A DNA stretch of 64,000 nucleotides from Pelagibius marinus (GTDB lineage: Bacteria > Pseudomonadota > Alphaproteobacteria > Kiloniellales > Kiloniellaceae): positions 248,001-312,000 of the forward strand of contig NZ_JACSDK010000010.1 in assembly GCF_014925385.1 (NCBI RefSeq). The letters are read 5' to 3'. Below are positions 17,933 to 26,101 of this stretch, piece after piece. The position numbers and the translations under genes are program-made. Every line of letters starts with the position of its first letter. Position 1 is the stretch's first letter. The notes beneath the pieces are model-generated. The model was not told where the DNA came from, did no database searches, and saw nothing but the letters and a program-made list of their open reading frames with translations.

Positions 17933-19107
17933 CCTCCGAGACCCCTGAAACCGATATGCCGGAAGCTGCCGAGGCGGAACTGCCGGAGGCCGAGATGGCG
18001 GCCGAGGATCCCCAAGACGACGCCGTGGAAGACGACGAGGTCGAGGCCTCGGCGGAAGACGAAGAGGAGGAGTCCGACGGCGAGGAGTCCGATGATGACG
18101 AGTCGGGCGAGTCCGAGACGGGCGCCACCGACTTCGACAACCTGCGGCTTGTCGAGGCGCTGCTCTTCGCCTCCGCGGAGCCTCTGGCGCCGGCGCAGCT
18201 TGCCCGCTTCCTGCCCGAGGACGTGGCGCTGGAGCCGCTGCTGAACGACCTGCAGGCACTCTATGCCAACCGTGGCGTGAACCTGGTGAAGCGTGGTGCG
18301 CGCTGGGCCTTCCGCACCGCCGAGGATCTTTCCCCGCGCATGGAGCTGGAGAACAAGGTGGTGCGCAAGCTGTCGCGCGTCGCCCTGGAAACCCTGGCGG
18401 TGATCGCCTACCACCAACCCGTGACCCGCGCCGAAATCGAGGAGGTGCGCGGCGTCGCGCTCTCCAAGGGCACGCTCGACGCGCTGCTGGAGATCGGCTG
18501 GATCCGACCCAAGGGGCGCCGCAAGACGCCGGGCCGTCCGGTCACCTGGGGCACTTCCGATGCCTTCCTCGATCACTTCGGGCTGGAAGGGCTGGACGCC
18601 CTGCCGGGTGTCGAGGAGCTGAAGGCCGCGGGGCTGCTGGATACCCGCCCGGCGCTGACCGCGCTCAGCGACCGCGGCCTGCTGCCGGCCGCCGGCGAGA
18701 TCGCGCCGGAAGAGGTCGAGGAGGACGAGGACGACGAGTACGAGAGCGAGATCATCGAGGGCAGCGAGCGCGAACTCCTGGACGCCACCTTTGGCGAGGA
18801 CATGCTGCCGCAGGAAGTCGATCTCTCGGCGGCGGCCGAGGAGGGCGACGCCGAGGACGCTGCCGACGACCTGGAGGACGAGGTCCTCGAGGCCGCCGGG
18901 GAGGCGGCCGGGGACGTCGCTGCGGATGCCAGTGCCGGTGGACCCGAAGACGCCGGCCTTGAGGAAGAGGACTTCGAAGCGGAAGACTCCGAAGAAGCCG
19001 GCTTCGACGAGGACGACCTGGAAGAGGCCGCTTTCGCGGGCGACGAAGAAGAGGAGGAAGCCGGCGCGGTGGACTCCGAAGACGAGCCCCAGCGGAGCAC
19101 AGGTTGA
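17929..19107 (+). CDS. scpB: Segregation and condensation protein B with long acidic tails
   Basis: Partner of ScpA that dimerises on the kleisin. The two winged-helix domains lie at roughly residues 64-230 (VEALLFASAEPLAPAQLARF; LETLAVIAYHQPVTRAEIEE; VTWGTSDAFLDHFGLEGLDA). The protein has 392 residues, well above the ~180-250 of ordinary ScpB. The excess is a 62-residue acidic N-terminal extension and a ~160-residue C-terminal tail made mostly of Asp, Glu and Ala with no predicted fold. Extended acidic ScpB tails occur in alphaproteobacteria; their role is not known to me. The gene is followed by an ABC ATPase rather than directly by tatA. Confidence 0.92.
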   Translation: MTSETPETDMPEAAEAELPEAEMAAEDPQDDAVEDDEVEASAEDEEEESDGEESDDDESGESETGATDFDNLRLVEALLFASAEPLAPAQLARFLPEDVALEPLLNDLQALYANRGVNLVKRGARWAFRTAEDLSPRMELENKVVRKLSRVALETLAVIAYHQPVTRAEIEEVRGVALSKGTLDALLEIGWIRPKGRRKTPGRPVTWGTSDAFLDHFGLEGLDALPGVEELKAAGLLDTRPALTALSDRGLLPAAGEIAPEEVEEDEDDEYESEIIEGSERELLDATFGEDMLPQEVDLSAAAEEGDAEDAADDLEDEVLEAAGEAAGDVAADASAGGPEDAGLEEEDFEAEDSEEAGFDEDDLEEAAFAGDEEEEEAGAVDSEDEPQRSTG

Positions 19108-19139
19108 CCCGCGCGGCCGGCCGTCGCTGAGCTTTCCCA

Positions 19140-20207
19140 ATGTCGTCGCTATCCCTGGACCACGTGAGCCATGCCTTCGGCGAACTGCTGGCGGTCGATG
19201 ACCTCAGCCTGTCGCTGGAGCCGGGCGAGGTGGTCTGTCTGCTGGGGCCCTCGGGCTGCGGCAAGACCACGGCGCTCAGGGTCGCCGCGGGCCTGGAGCC
19301 GCTGCAGCAGGGGCGCGTGCTGATCGACGGGGAGGTGGTCGCCGGCGAGGGCCGCGAGCGCCCGCCCGAGGAACGCTCTGTCGGCCTGGTCTTCCAGGAC
19401 TACGCCCTCTTTCCCCATCTCTCCGTGGCCGACAACGTGGCCTTCGGGCTGCGCCGCCTCGCGGCGGCCGAACGCCGCAGCCGGGTGAGCGAGGCCCTGG
19501 CGCTGGTCGGCATGGCCGCGGCCGGCGATGCCTATCCGCACATGCTCTCCGGCGGCCAGCAGCAACGCGTCGCCCTGGCGCGCGCCCTGGCGCCGCGCCC
19601 GCGGGTCATGCTGCTGGACGAGCCCTTTTCCAACCTGGACGCGCGGCTGCGCCAGCAGGTCCGTGACGACACGCTGCACGTCCTCAAGCAGAGCGGCACC
19701 ACCACGCTGATGGTCACGCACGACCCGGAGGAGGCCATGTTCATGGCCGACCGCATCGCCCTGATGCGCGACGGCCGCCTGGTCCAGCAGGGCACGCCGG
19801 CCAACCTCTACTACGAGCCCGCCGACGCCTTCGTCGCCTCTTTTTTTGGTGAAATCAATCATTTGGAAGGCATTGTTGAGGCGGGAGAAGTGGCCACGCC
19901 CTTCGGCGCGGTGGGGGCCGGGGATCTGCCCGAGGGCAGCGCCGTGCAGGTGCTGATCCGCCCGGAAGCCCTGCATCTGACCCCGGTGGACGACGGCTGC
20001 CCGGTGCCCCCGCACAGCGTGGCGGTGATGGCCGCGCGGCTCATGGGCCGCACCAGCCTCATTCACCTGCGCAGCCTTGAATTACCCGAGGGTTCGCCTC
20101 ATTTCCATGCCCGGGTGCCGGGGCGTTTCCTGCCTCCGGAACGGCAGTGTCTGGCGGTCGCCCTGGACCGGGCGCAAGCCTTTGTTTTTCCGCGTGAGGG
20201 GCATTAA
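19140..20207 (+). CDS. ABC transporter ATPase, FbpC/PotA type, orphan
   Basis: The protein has 355 residues. Walker A GPSGCGKT is at residues 36-43, the Q-loop lies in VFQDYALFPHLS, the signature LSGGQQQR is near 136-143, Walker B VMLLDEPF near 156, and the H-loop is in MVTHDPEEAMFMADR. From about residue 237 a TOBE-type regulatory domain follows. This is the architecture of ATPases for iron(III), polyamine or sulfate importers. No permease or binding protein is adjacent, so the substrate is unknown. The NBD/TOBE junction is coded by TCT TTT TTT GGT, a run of seven T in a genome that prefers TTC (see findings). It stands between scpB and tatA, usually neighbours. Confidence 0.9.
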   Translation: MSSLSLDHVSHAFGELLAVDDLSLSLEPGEVVCLLGPSGCGKTTALRVAAGLEPLQQGRVLIDGEVVAGEGRERPPEERSVGLVFQDYALFPHLSVADNVAFGLRRLAAAERRSRVSEALALVGMAAAGDAYPHMLSGGQQQRVALARALAPRPRVMLLDEPFSNLDARLRQQVRDDTLHVLKQSGTTTLMVTHDPEEAMFMADRIALMRDGRLVQQGTPANLYYEPADAFVASFFGEINHLEGIVEAGEVATPFGAVGAGDLPEGSAVQVLIRPEALHLTPVDDGCPVPPHSVAVMAARLMGRTSLIHLRSLELPEGSPHFHARVPGRFLPPERQCLAVALDRAQAFVFPREGH

Positions 20208-20225
20208 CCCTGTTGTCCAGGAGCG

Positions 20226-20254
20226 TTGCGGCGGCGGGGGCTTTTTGCGATAGT
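20226..20254 (+). promoter_or_regulatory. Candidate promoter for tatABC
   Basis: TTGCGG (20226-20231), a 17-base spacer and GATAGT (20249-20254) form a reasonable sigma-70 type promoter 45 bases before the tatA start. It would let tatABC be made independently of the long operon upstream. Confidence 0.35.
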
Positions 20255-20298
20255 CCGCCTCAAGAGGCGGTTACGTCGAAATTTAGGGAGATCCCGGA

Positions 20299-20547
20299 AT
20301 GGGAACCTTTAGTATCTGGCACTGGCTCATCGTGCTGGTTGTTGTGCTTGTTCTGTTCGGTGGCGGCGGCAAGATTCCAAAGCTGATGCGCGACATGGGA
20401 CAGGGTATCAACGCCTTCAAGAAGGGCCTCAAGGAAGAAGGCAAGAAGAAGGAAGAAGAGACGGCCGGCGACAGCCCCAAGGTCATCGACCAGGACAGCG
20501 CCGCCATGTCGTCTTCCGAGGAAAAGGACAAGGCGGCCAACGGCTGA
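20299..20547 (+). CDS. tatA: Sec-independent translocase protein TatA
   Basis: The protein has 82 residues. An N-terminal membrane helix ([14 protein letters not shown], about 5-19) is followed by the [18 protein letters not shown] hinge and amphipathic helix, then a charged tail. This is TatA, the pore-forming subunit of the twin-arginine translocase. The ribosome binding site AGGGAG lies 10 bases upstream. It is followed by tatB after 50 bases and by tatC. Confidence 0.96.
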   Translation: MGTFSIWHWLIVLVVVLVLFGGGGKIPKLMRDMGQGINAFKKGLKEEGKKKEEETAGDSPKVIDQDSAAMSSSEEKDKAANG

Positions 20548-20597
20548 GGCCGGGCCGGCCGCGTCCTTGCGCCGTGCCTTCGCGATGATGGGCGCCC

Positions 20598-21095
20598 ATG
20601 TTTGATATCGGCTGGTCCGAGATGGCGGTGATCGCCTTGATCGCCCTCGTTGTAATCGGACCGAAAGACCTTCCAAAAACGATGAAGACCATTGCGCATT
20701 GGATGCGCAAGGCGCGCTCACTCACGCGCGAATTCCAGTCCGGCATCGACGAGATGGTGCGCGAGGCGGAGCTGGAGGACGCGAAAAAGGCCCTGGAAGC
20801 CACCCGCGGCGGCAATCTGCAGCGCACGCTCTCCAACGCCCTCGACCCCGACGACGAGGTCGGCGGCGAAGTACGCGCCATCGAGAAGGAAGCGCGCAGC
20901 GAGAGCAGCGCCTCGTCCTCCGAGGACGGCGAGAGCAATGCGGAGAAGGCGGCGGCCAAGATGCCTTCAGCGAACGTGGCGCCGGCCCATTCCCTGACAC
21001 CGGCCGCGGAAGACACCCCGCAGGCCGGCACTGCCGAGGGCGGCGGCGAGCCTGTCCCGGCCGCCGGTGACGAAGGGTCCAAGAAGACCGCATGA
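20598..21095 (+). CDS. tatB: Sec-independent translocase protein TatB
   Basis: The protein has 165 residues. It opens MFDIGWSEMAVIALIALVVI, the TatB membrane helix with its conserved Glu, then GPKDLPKTMKTIAHWMRKAR and an amphipathic helix through LTREFQSGIDEMVREAELED. The acidic, poorly conserved C-terminal half is usual. TatB pairs with TatC to recognise twin-arginine signal peptides. The stop overlaps the tatC start by four bases (ATGA). Confidence 0.96.
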   Translation: MFDIGWSEMAVIALIALVVIGPKDLPKTMKTIAHWMRKARSLTREFQSGIDEMVREAELEDAKKALEATRGGNLQRTLSNALDPDDEVGGEVRAIEKEARSESSASSSEDGESNAEKAAAKMPSANVAPAHSLTPAAEDTPQAGTAEGGGEPVPAAGDEGSKKTA

Positions 21096-21979
21096 CCACC
21101 GTGACGGAAGCCCCCGAAGACAAGAAGATGCCGCTGCTCGATCATCTGATCGAGTTGCGCCAGCGCCTGCTCTATTCGGTCGTGGCGTTGCTGGTGGTCT
21201 TCCTGGTGTGCTTTTACTTCGCGCAGCCGATCTTCCAGTACCTGGCCCAGCCGCTGGCCGACGTGATGCTGGAACACGGCATCGCGGAACATTTCCGGAG
21301 GATGATCTTCACCGCGCTGACGGAGGTCTTCTTCACCTACGTGAAGGTGGCCTTCTTTGCCGCGGCCTTCATCTGCTTCCCGGTCTTTCTGACCCAGTTC
21401 TGGCTCTTCGTGGCGCCGGGGCTCTACAAGCACGAGAAGTCGGCGCTGCTGCCGTTCCTGGTGGCCACGCCTTTCCTGTTCTTCACGGGCGGGGCGCTGG
21501 TCTACTACATCATCTTCCCCTTCGCGGCGACGTTCTTCATTGGCTTCGAGGTACCGGGCACGGACTCCTCTCTGCCGATCCAGCTCGAGCCGAAGGTCAA
21601 CGAGTACCTTTCGCTGCTCATGCAGCTTATCTTCGCCTTCGGGTTGTGCTTCCAGCTGCCGGTCGTCATGACCCTGCTGGCGCGCGTCGGCCTGGCCACC
21701 TCCAAGGGCATGGCCGCCAAGCGCAAGTACGCCATCGTCGGCGTCTTTATCGTCGCGGCGATCTTCACCCCGCCGGACCCTCTGAGCCAGCTCAGCCTCG
21801 CCGTGCCGATCATCGTGCTCTACGAGATCTCCATCATCATGGCGAAGATGGTCGAGAAGAAGCGCGCCGAGGCCCAGGACGAGGACGAGTTCGGCGACGA
21901 CGACCTCGAGGACTTCGACGACGACGAGGACGCCGAGGCCAAGGACGAGGACGACGACAAGGTCCCGCCGGCCCCCTGA
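21092..21979 (+). CDS. tatC: Sec-independent translocase protein TatC
   Basis: Six-helix receptor of the Tat system, 295 residues. Family motifs include MPLLDHLIELRQRLLYSVVA at the N terminus, the loop FRRMIFTALTEVFFTYVKVA and FGLCFQLPVVMTLLARVGL. The last ~35 residues after about 262 are almost entirely Asp/Glu (DEDEFGDDDLEDFDDDEDAE), an unusually acidic cytoplasmic tail compared with E. coli TatC. A small hairpin (GACCT...AGGTC) follows the stop. Confidence 0.97.
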   Translation: MTTVTEAPEDKKMPLLDHLIELRQRLLYSVVALLVVFLVCFYFAQPIFQYLAQPLADVMLEHGIAEHFRRMIFTALTEVFFTYVKVAFFAAAFICFPVFLTQFWLFVAPGLYKHEKSALLPFLVATPFLFFTGGALVYYIIFPFAATFFIGFEVPGTDSSLPIQLEPKVNEYLSLLMQLIFAFGLCFQLPVVMTLLARVGLATSKGMAAKRKYAIVGVFIVAAIFTPPDPLSQLSLAVPIIVLYEISIIMAKMVEKKRAEAQDEDEFGDDDLEDFDDDEDAEAKDEDDDKVPPAP

Positions 21980-22064
21980 TCCCCGTTTCTGACCTGAATC
22001 AAGGTCGCGGTAGGGATTTTCCGCTAAAAAGGTGGGGATTCCGACCGTGGTGGGCCGTTTTTCT

Positions 22065-23135
22065 ATGGATATCAACTGGATACTCGACATCACCGGCGAC
22101 ACCGGGGCCGCGGCCTTGGTCGGGCTGACGGTGGGGGTGATCTTCGGCGTGTCCTCCCAGCGCAGCCGCTTCTGCCTGCGCGCGGCGACGGTGGAATTCG
22201 CCCGTGGCCAGCTCGGCCCGCGCATGGCGGTGTGGCTGCTGTGCTTTTCGACGGCGGTGTTCTGGACCCAGACCTTCGCCCTGTCAGGCCTGGTGCCGCT
22301 GGAGCAGGCGCGCTGGCTGTCCTCGCCCGGCTCGCTCTCCGGCGCGATCCTGGGCGGGCTGATCTTCGGCGCCGGCATGGTGCTGGCGCGCGGCTGCTCC
22401 GGGCGGCTGCTGGTGCTGGCCGCCGGCGGCAATCTGCGCGCGCTGCTCTCCGGTCTGGTCTTCGCGGTGACGGCGCAGATGTCGCTCTACGGCGTGCTGG
22501 CCCCGGCGCGCTCGGCCCTGGCGGGGCTCTGGGTCACCGGGCCGGCAAACATCGAGCTCACCAGCTTTCTCGGCCTCGGCCCCTATGCCGGTGTCGCCAT
22601 CGGCGCTGTGCTGGCCCTCATCGCGCTCGCCGCCTCCTGGCGCGCGGGTATCGCCTGGCCGGTGCTGGTCTTCGGCTCTGGCGTCGGCTTCTCGGTGGGG
22701 GCGGGCTGGCTGCTGACGGCAACGGTCTCGAGCCAGGCCTTCGACCCGGTCTCGGTCGAGAGCCTGACCTTCTCCGGACCCTCCGCGGACACACTGATGT
22801 TCTTTATGACCGCCTCCGACACCGTCGACTTCGACGTCGGGCTCATTCCCGGCGTCTTCCTGGGCGCGGCCCTGGCGGCGCTGCTGGCGCGCGAGTGGAA
22901 GCTGGAGGGCTTTGAGGGCGCCAAGTCCATGCGCCGTTATCTCAGCGGCGCCGCCATGATGGGGTTCGGCGCCATGCTGGCCGGCGGCTGCGCCATCGGC
23001 GCCGGGGTCACCGGCGGCTCCACCTTCGCGGTCTCGGCCTGGCTGGCGCTGACCGCCATGTGGGTCGGCGCGGTGCTGACGGACTATCTGGTCGACCAGC
23101 CCAAGACCAGGGCCCGGGGGCCGGCCGCGGCCTGA
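22065..23135 (+). CDS. YeeE/YedE family sulfur-compound transporter (TsuA-like)
   Basis: Integral membrane protein of 356 residues from the ATG at 22065. In-frame GTG codons at 22032, 22047 and 22050 are alternatives, and GGTGGGG (22031-22037) would better serve the GTG at 22047. About nine to ten hydrophobic helices. Three cysteine motifs match the thiosulfate channel TsuA (YeeE): RSRFCLRAA (Cys about 37), ARGCSGRL (about 111) and AGGCAIGAGVTGG (about 310). In TsuA these cysteines pass thiosulfate by transient contacts. No TusA-type partner gene is adjacent. Thiosulfate is therefore the best family guess, but selenium-related and other sulfur substrates are known in the family. Confidence 0.85.
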   Translation: MDINWILDITGDTGAAALVGLTVGVIFGVSSQRSRFCLRAATVEFARGQLGPRMAVWLLCFSTAVFWTQTFALSGLVPLEQARWLSSPGSLSGAILGGLIFGAGMVLARGCSGRLLVLAAGGNLRALLSGLVFAVTAQMSLYGVLAPARSALAGLWVTGPANIELTSFLGLGPYAGVAIGAVLALIALAASWRAGIAWPVLVFGSGVGFSVGAGWLLTATVSSQAFDPVSVESLTFSGPSADTLMFFMTASDTVDFDVGLIPGVFLGAALAALLAREWKLEGFEGAKSMRRYLSGAAMMGFGAMLAGGCAIGAGVTGGSTFAVSAWLALTAMWVGAVLTDYLVDQPKTRARGPAAA

Positions 23136-23365
23136 GGCGTTAACATCCGTAAACGCGCCTTCTTCAGAAATTACTTTAAGTCGGCGGCACTTTCCGAATC
23201 GGAACACCGGTTTCGACTCCGGCCTTGGCCCGGTCGGTGAAGCTAAGCCCTGGATTCCTGGGGCATTTCTTGGGCGAATCGGGGCAGTCGAACGTGGACA
23301 GGGGCGCTGGCGGGGCCGTATAAGTGGCCCGATTCGCCTGCAACAAACCCGAGTCGCGTGCCTCT

Positions 23366-24643
23366 ATGTATGACATCCGCTGGATCCGTGAAGAACCCGA
23401 AGCCTTCGATGCGGCGATGAAGCGCCGCGGGCTGGAGCCGCTGTCGGCCGTGGTTCTCGCCCTCGATGCCAAGCGCCGCGAGGCGCAGACCGATCTGCAG
23501 ACCATGCAGACGCGGCGCAACGAGGCGTCCAAGGCGATCGGCGAGGCAAAGCGCAAGGGCGAGGACGCAGAGGCTCTGATGACCGAGGTGGCGGGCATCA
23601 AGGACAAGATGGCCGCGGCCGAGGAGGGTGAGCGCCAGCTTGCCGCCGAGCTGCAGGATCTGCTGAGCGGCCTGCCCAACGCGCCGCTGCCCGAGGTGCC
23701 GGAGGGCGCGGACGAGAGCGCCAACGTCTGTCTGCGCAGCCACCTGGAACCGCGCAAGTTCGACTTCGAGGCCAAGGAGCACTACGACCTGGGCGAGGCG
23801 CTGGGCTTCCTCGATTTCGAGACGGCGGCCAAGCTTTCCGGTGCGCGCTTCGCGGTGATGCGCGGCAAGATCGCGCGCCTGCACCGGGCGCTGGCCCAGT
23901 TCATGCTCGACCTGCACACCGGCGAGCACGGCTACACCGAGGTGGCGCCGCCCTTCCTGGTGCGCGACGAGATCCTTTACGGCACCGGCCAGCTGCCGAA
24001 GTTCGCCGAGGACCTGTTCAAGACCACCCACGGCCTGTGGCTGATCCCGACGGCGGAAGTGCCGCTGACCAACCTCGTGGCGGAGGAGATCGTTGCTGCT
24101 GAGGCCCTGCCGATGCGGGTCACGGCGCTGACGCCCTGCTTCCGCTCGGAGGCCGGCTCGGCCGGGCGCGACACGCGCGGCATGCTGCGCCAGCACCAGT
24201 TCGAGAAGGTCGAACTGGTCTCGGTCACCACGCCGGAGCAATCCGCCGACGAACTGGAGCGCATGGTGGGCTGCGCCGAGACGGTGCTGCAGCGCCTGGG
24301 CCTGCCGTATCGCACCATGGTGCTGTCGACCGGCGACATGGGCTTTTCCGCGGCCAAGACCTACGACGTCGAAGTCTGGCTGCCGGGTCAGGATGCCTAC
24401 CGCGAGATCTCCAGCTGCTCCAACTGCCTCGACTTCCAGGCGCGGCGCATGAAGGCGCGCTACCGGCCGGAAGGCGAGAAGGGCACGCGCTTCGTGCACA
24501 CTCTGAACGGTTCCGGCGTTGCGGTGGGGCGCTGCCTCATCGCGGTGTTGGAGAACTATCAGCAGGCCGACGGCAATATCGAGGTGCCCGAGGCGCTGCG
24601 TCCCTACATGGGCGGCCTGGAGGTGATCGCTGCCGATGGCTAA
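23366..24643 (+). CDS. serS: Serine--tRNA ligase
   Basis: Class II synthetase that charges tRNA-Ser (and tRNA-Sec where present), 425 residues from the ATG at 23366 ([20 protein letters not shown]). The frame extends 14 codons further up but the family starts here. The N-terminal coiled-coil arm spans about residues 25-100. Active-site features are the TAEVPLTNL segment (TxE serine motif), motif 2 in [20 protein letters not shown] and motif 3 in [20 protein letters not shown]. It overlaps surE by eight bases. Confidence 0.97.
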   Translation: MYDIRWIREEPEAFDAAMKRRGLEPLSAVVLALDAKRREAQTDLQTMQTRRNEASKAIGEAKRKGEDAEALMTEVAGIKDKMAAAEEGERQLAAELQDLLSGLPNAPLPEVPEGADESANVCLRSHLEPRKFDFEAKEHYDLGEALGFLDFETAAKLSGARFAVMRGKIARLHRALAQFMLDLHTGEHGYTEVAPPFLVRDEILYGTGQLPKFAEDLFKTTHGLWLIPTAEVPLTNLVAEEIVAAEALPMRVTALTPCFRSEAGSAGRDTRGMLRQHQFEKVELVSVTTPEQSADELERMVGCAETVLQRLGLPYRTMVLSTGDMGFSAAKTYDVEVWLPGQDAYREISSCSNCLDFQARRMKARYRPEGEKGTRFVHTLNGSGVAVGRCLIAVLENYQQADGNIEVPEALRPYMGGLEVIAADG

Positions 24644-25418
24644 GGGGGCGCTCAATCTCAAAAAGGCGCGGGTGCTGGTCACCAACGATGACGGCATTCA
24701 CGCGCCGGGCCTGAAGATCCTGGAGAAGCTCGCCAAGACCCTGAGCGACGACGTCTGGGTGGTGGCCCCGGAGACCGAGCAGTCGGCGACCAGCCACTCG
24801 CTGACCCTGCGCCGGCCGCTGCGCGAGCGGCGCCTGGGCGCCAAGCGCTTTTCCGTCGACGGCACGCCGACCGACTGCGTGCTGGTCGCCCACCATCGCA
24901 TCATGGCCGATCATACGCCGGACCTTGTGCTCTCCGGCATCAACGACGGCGGCAACCTGGGCGAGGACGTCACCTATTCCGGCACCGTGGCCGCGACCAT
25001 GGAGGCGGCGCTGCTGGGCATTCGCGCCATCGCCTTCAGCCAGCAGCGCCAGGCCGACGGCATCGTGCGCTGGAAGGTGGCCGAGCAGTTCCTGGCCGGC
25101 ATCGTGCGCCGCCTGGCGGCCATGGAGTGGCGCCGCGACCTGCTGGTCAACGTGAACTTTCCGGCGGTGGCGCCGGACGACGTGCAAGGCATTCACATCT
25201 GCCGCCAGGGCCGCCGCGATCAGGGCACCACGGTGACCGAGGGCGAGGATCCCTCGGGGCGCCGCTTCGTGTGGATCGGCGGCTACCAGGTCGACGAGTC
25301 GAAGGACAAGGACACAGATTTGGCGGTGACGGCGCGCGGGGGAATCTCCATCACGCCGCTGCACCTGGATTTGACGCACCGGGGGACCATGAAGAAGATG
25401 CAGGGGATCTTCGACTGA
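24636..25418 (+). CDS. surE: 5'/3'-nucleotidase SurE
   Basis: Metal-dependent nucleoside monophosphatase of 260 residues. Catalytic Asp pair in [14 protein letters not shown], the Ser in [11 protein letters not shown], and the Asn of [20 protein letters not shown] are all present. SurE acts on nucleotides in the cytoplasm and is genetically linked with pcm for stationary-phase survival in E. coli. Here it overlaps serS (8 bases) and pcm (1 base), the standard alphaproteobacterial arrangement. Confidence 0.96.
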   Translation: MAKGALNLKKARVLVTNDDGIHAPGLKILEKLAKTLSDDVWVVAPETEQSATSHSLTLRRPLRERRLGAKRFSVDGTPTDCVLVAHHRIMADHTPDLVLSGINDGGNLGEDVTYSGTVAATMEAALLGIRAIAFSQQRQADGIVRWKVAEQFLAGIVRRLAAMEWRRDLLVNVNFPAVAPDDVQGIHICRQGRRDQGTTVTEGEDPSGRRFVWIGGYQVDESKDKDTDLAVTARGGISITPLHLDLTHRGTMKKMQGIFD

Positions 25419-26101
25419 TGGTGGCGTCGCGCAAGATCCGTCTGGTCATGGAATTGCGCCGCGCCGGGATTGCGGATACCGACGTGCTTTCCGCGATCGA
25501 GCGCATCCCGCGCGAGGCCTTCACGCCCGAAAGCTTCCGCCACCAGGCTTACGAGAACATGGCCATTCCCATCGGTCAGGGGCAGACGCTCAGCCAGCCC
25601 CAGGTGGTGGCCCTGATGACCCAGGCGCTGCGCGCCAGCCGCCGCACCAAGGTGCTGGAAGTGGGCACCGGTTCCGGCTACCAGGCCGCGGTGCTGTCGC
25701 GGCTGTGCCGCCGGGTCTACACCATCGAGCGCTTCAAGGAGCTGTTGCAGGTCGCCGAGGCGCGCTTCACCGAGCTGCGCCTGCACAACATCACCACCCG
25801 CCACGGCGACGGCTGGAAGGGCTGGCGCGAGCAGGCGCCTTTCGTCCGCATCATGGTGACGGCGGGCGCCGGCGGCCGGCCCGGCGCCCTGGTGGATCAA
25901 CTTGCCGAGGGTGGCCTCATGGTGCTGCCCGTCGGCCGGACTTCGCGCGACCAGGCGCTGCTGCGCCTGACCCGCACCGCAGACGGCCTGGTCGAGGAGC
26001 ACCTGAGCGACGTGCGCTTCGTGCCGCTGGTCGAAGGCGTGCCGGACGACGCCGTGGGCCTCACCTCCGGTTTCATTCAGCGCAGCGAGGGACTGGCATG
26101 A
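25418..26101 (+). CDS. pcm: Protein-L-isoaspartate O-methyltransferase
   Basis: Repair methyltransferase that methylates isoaspartyl residues with S-adenosylmethionine; 227 residues from the ATG that shares one base with the surE stop. Diagnostic segments are GQGQTLSQPQVVALMTQAL (substrate-binding), VLEVGTGSGYQAAVL (SAM motif I) and the C-terminal GGLMVLPVG. The usual IxVTAA appears as IMVTAGAGG. It overlaps the downstream LysM gene by four bases (ATGA). Confidence 0.95.
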   Translation: MVASRKIRLVMELRRAGIADTDVLSAIERIPREAFTPESFRHQAYENMAIPIGQGQTLSQPQVVALMTQALRASRRTKVLEVGTGSGYQAAVLSRLCRRVYTIERFKELLQVAEARFTELRLHNITTRHGDGWKGWREQAPFVRIMVTAGAGGRPGALVDQLAEGGLMVLPVGRTSRDQALLRLTRTADGLVEEHLSDVRFVPLVEGVPDDAVGLTSGFIQRSEGLA

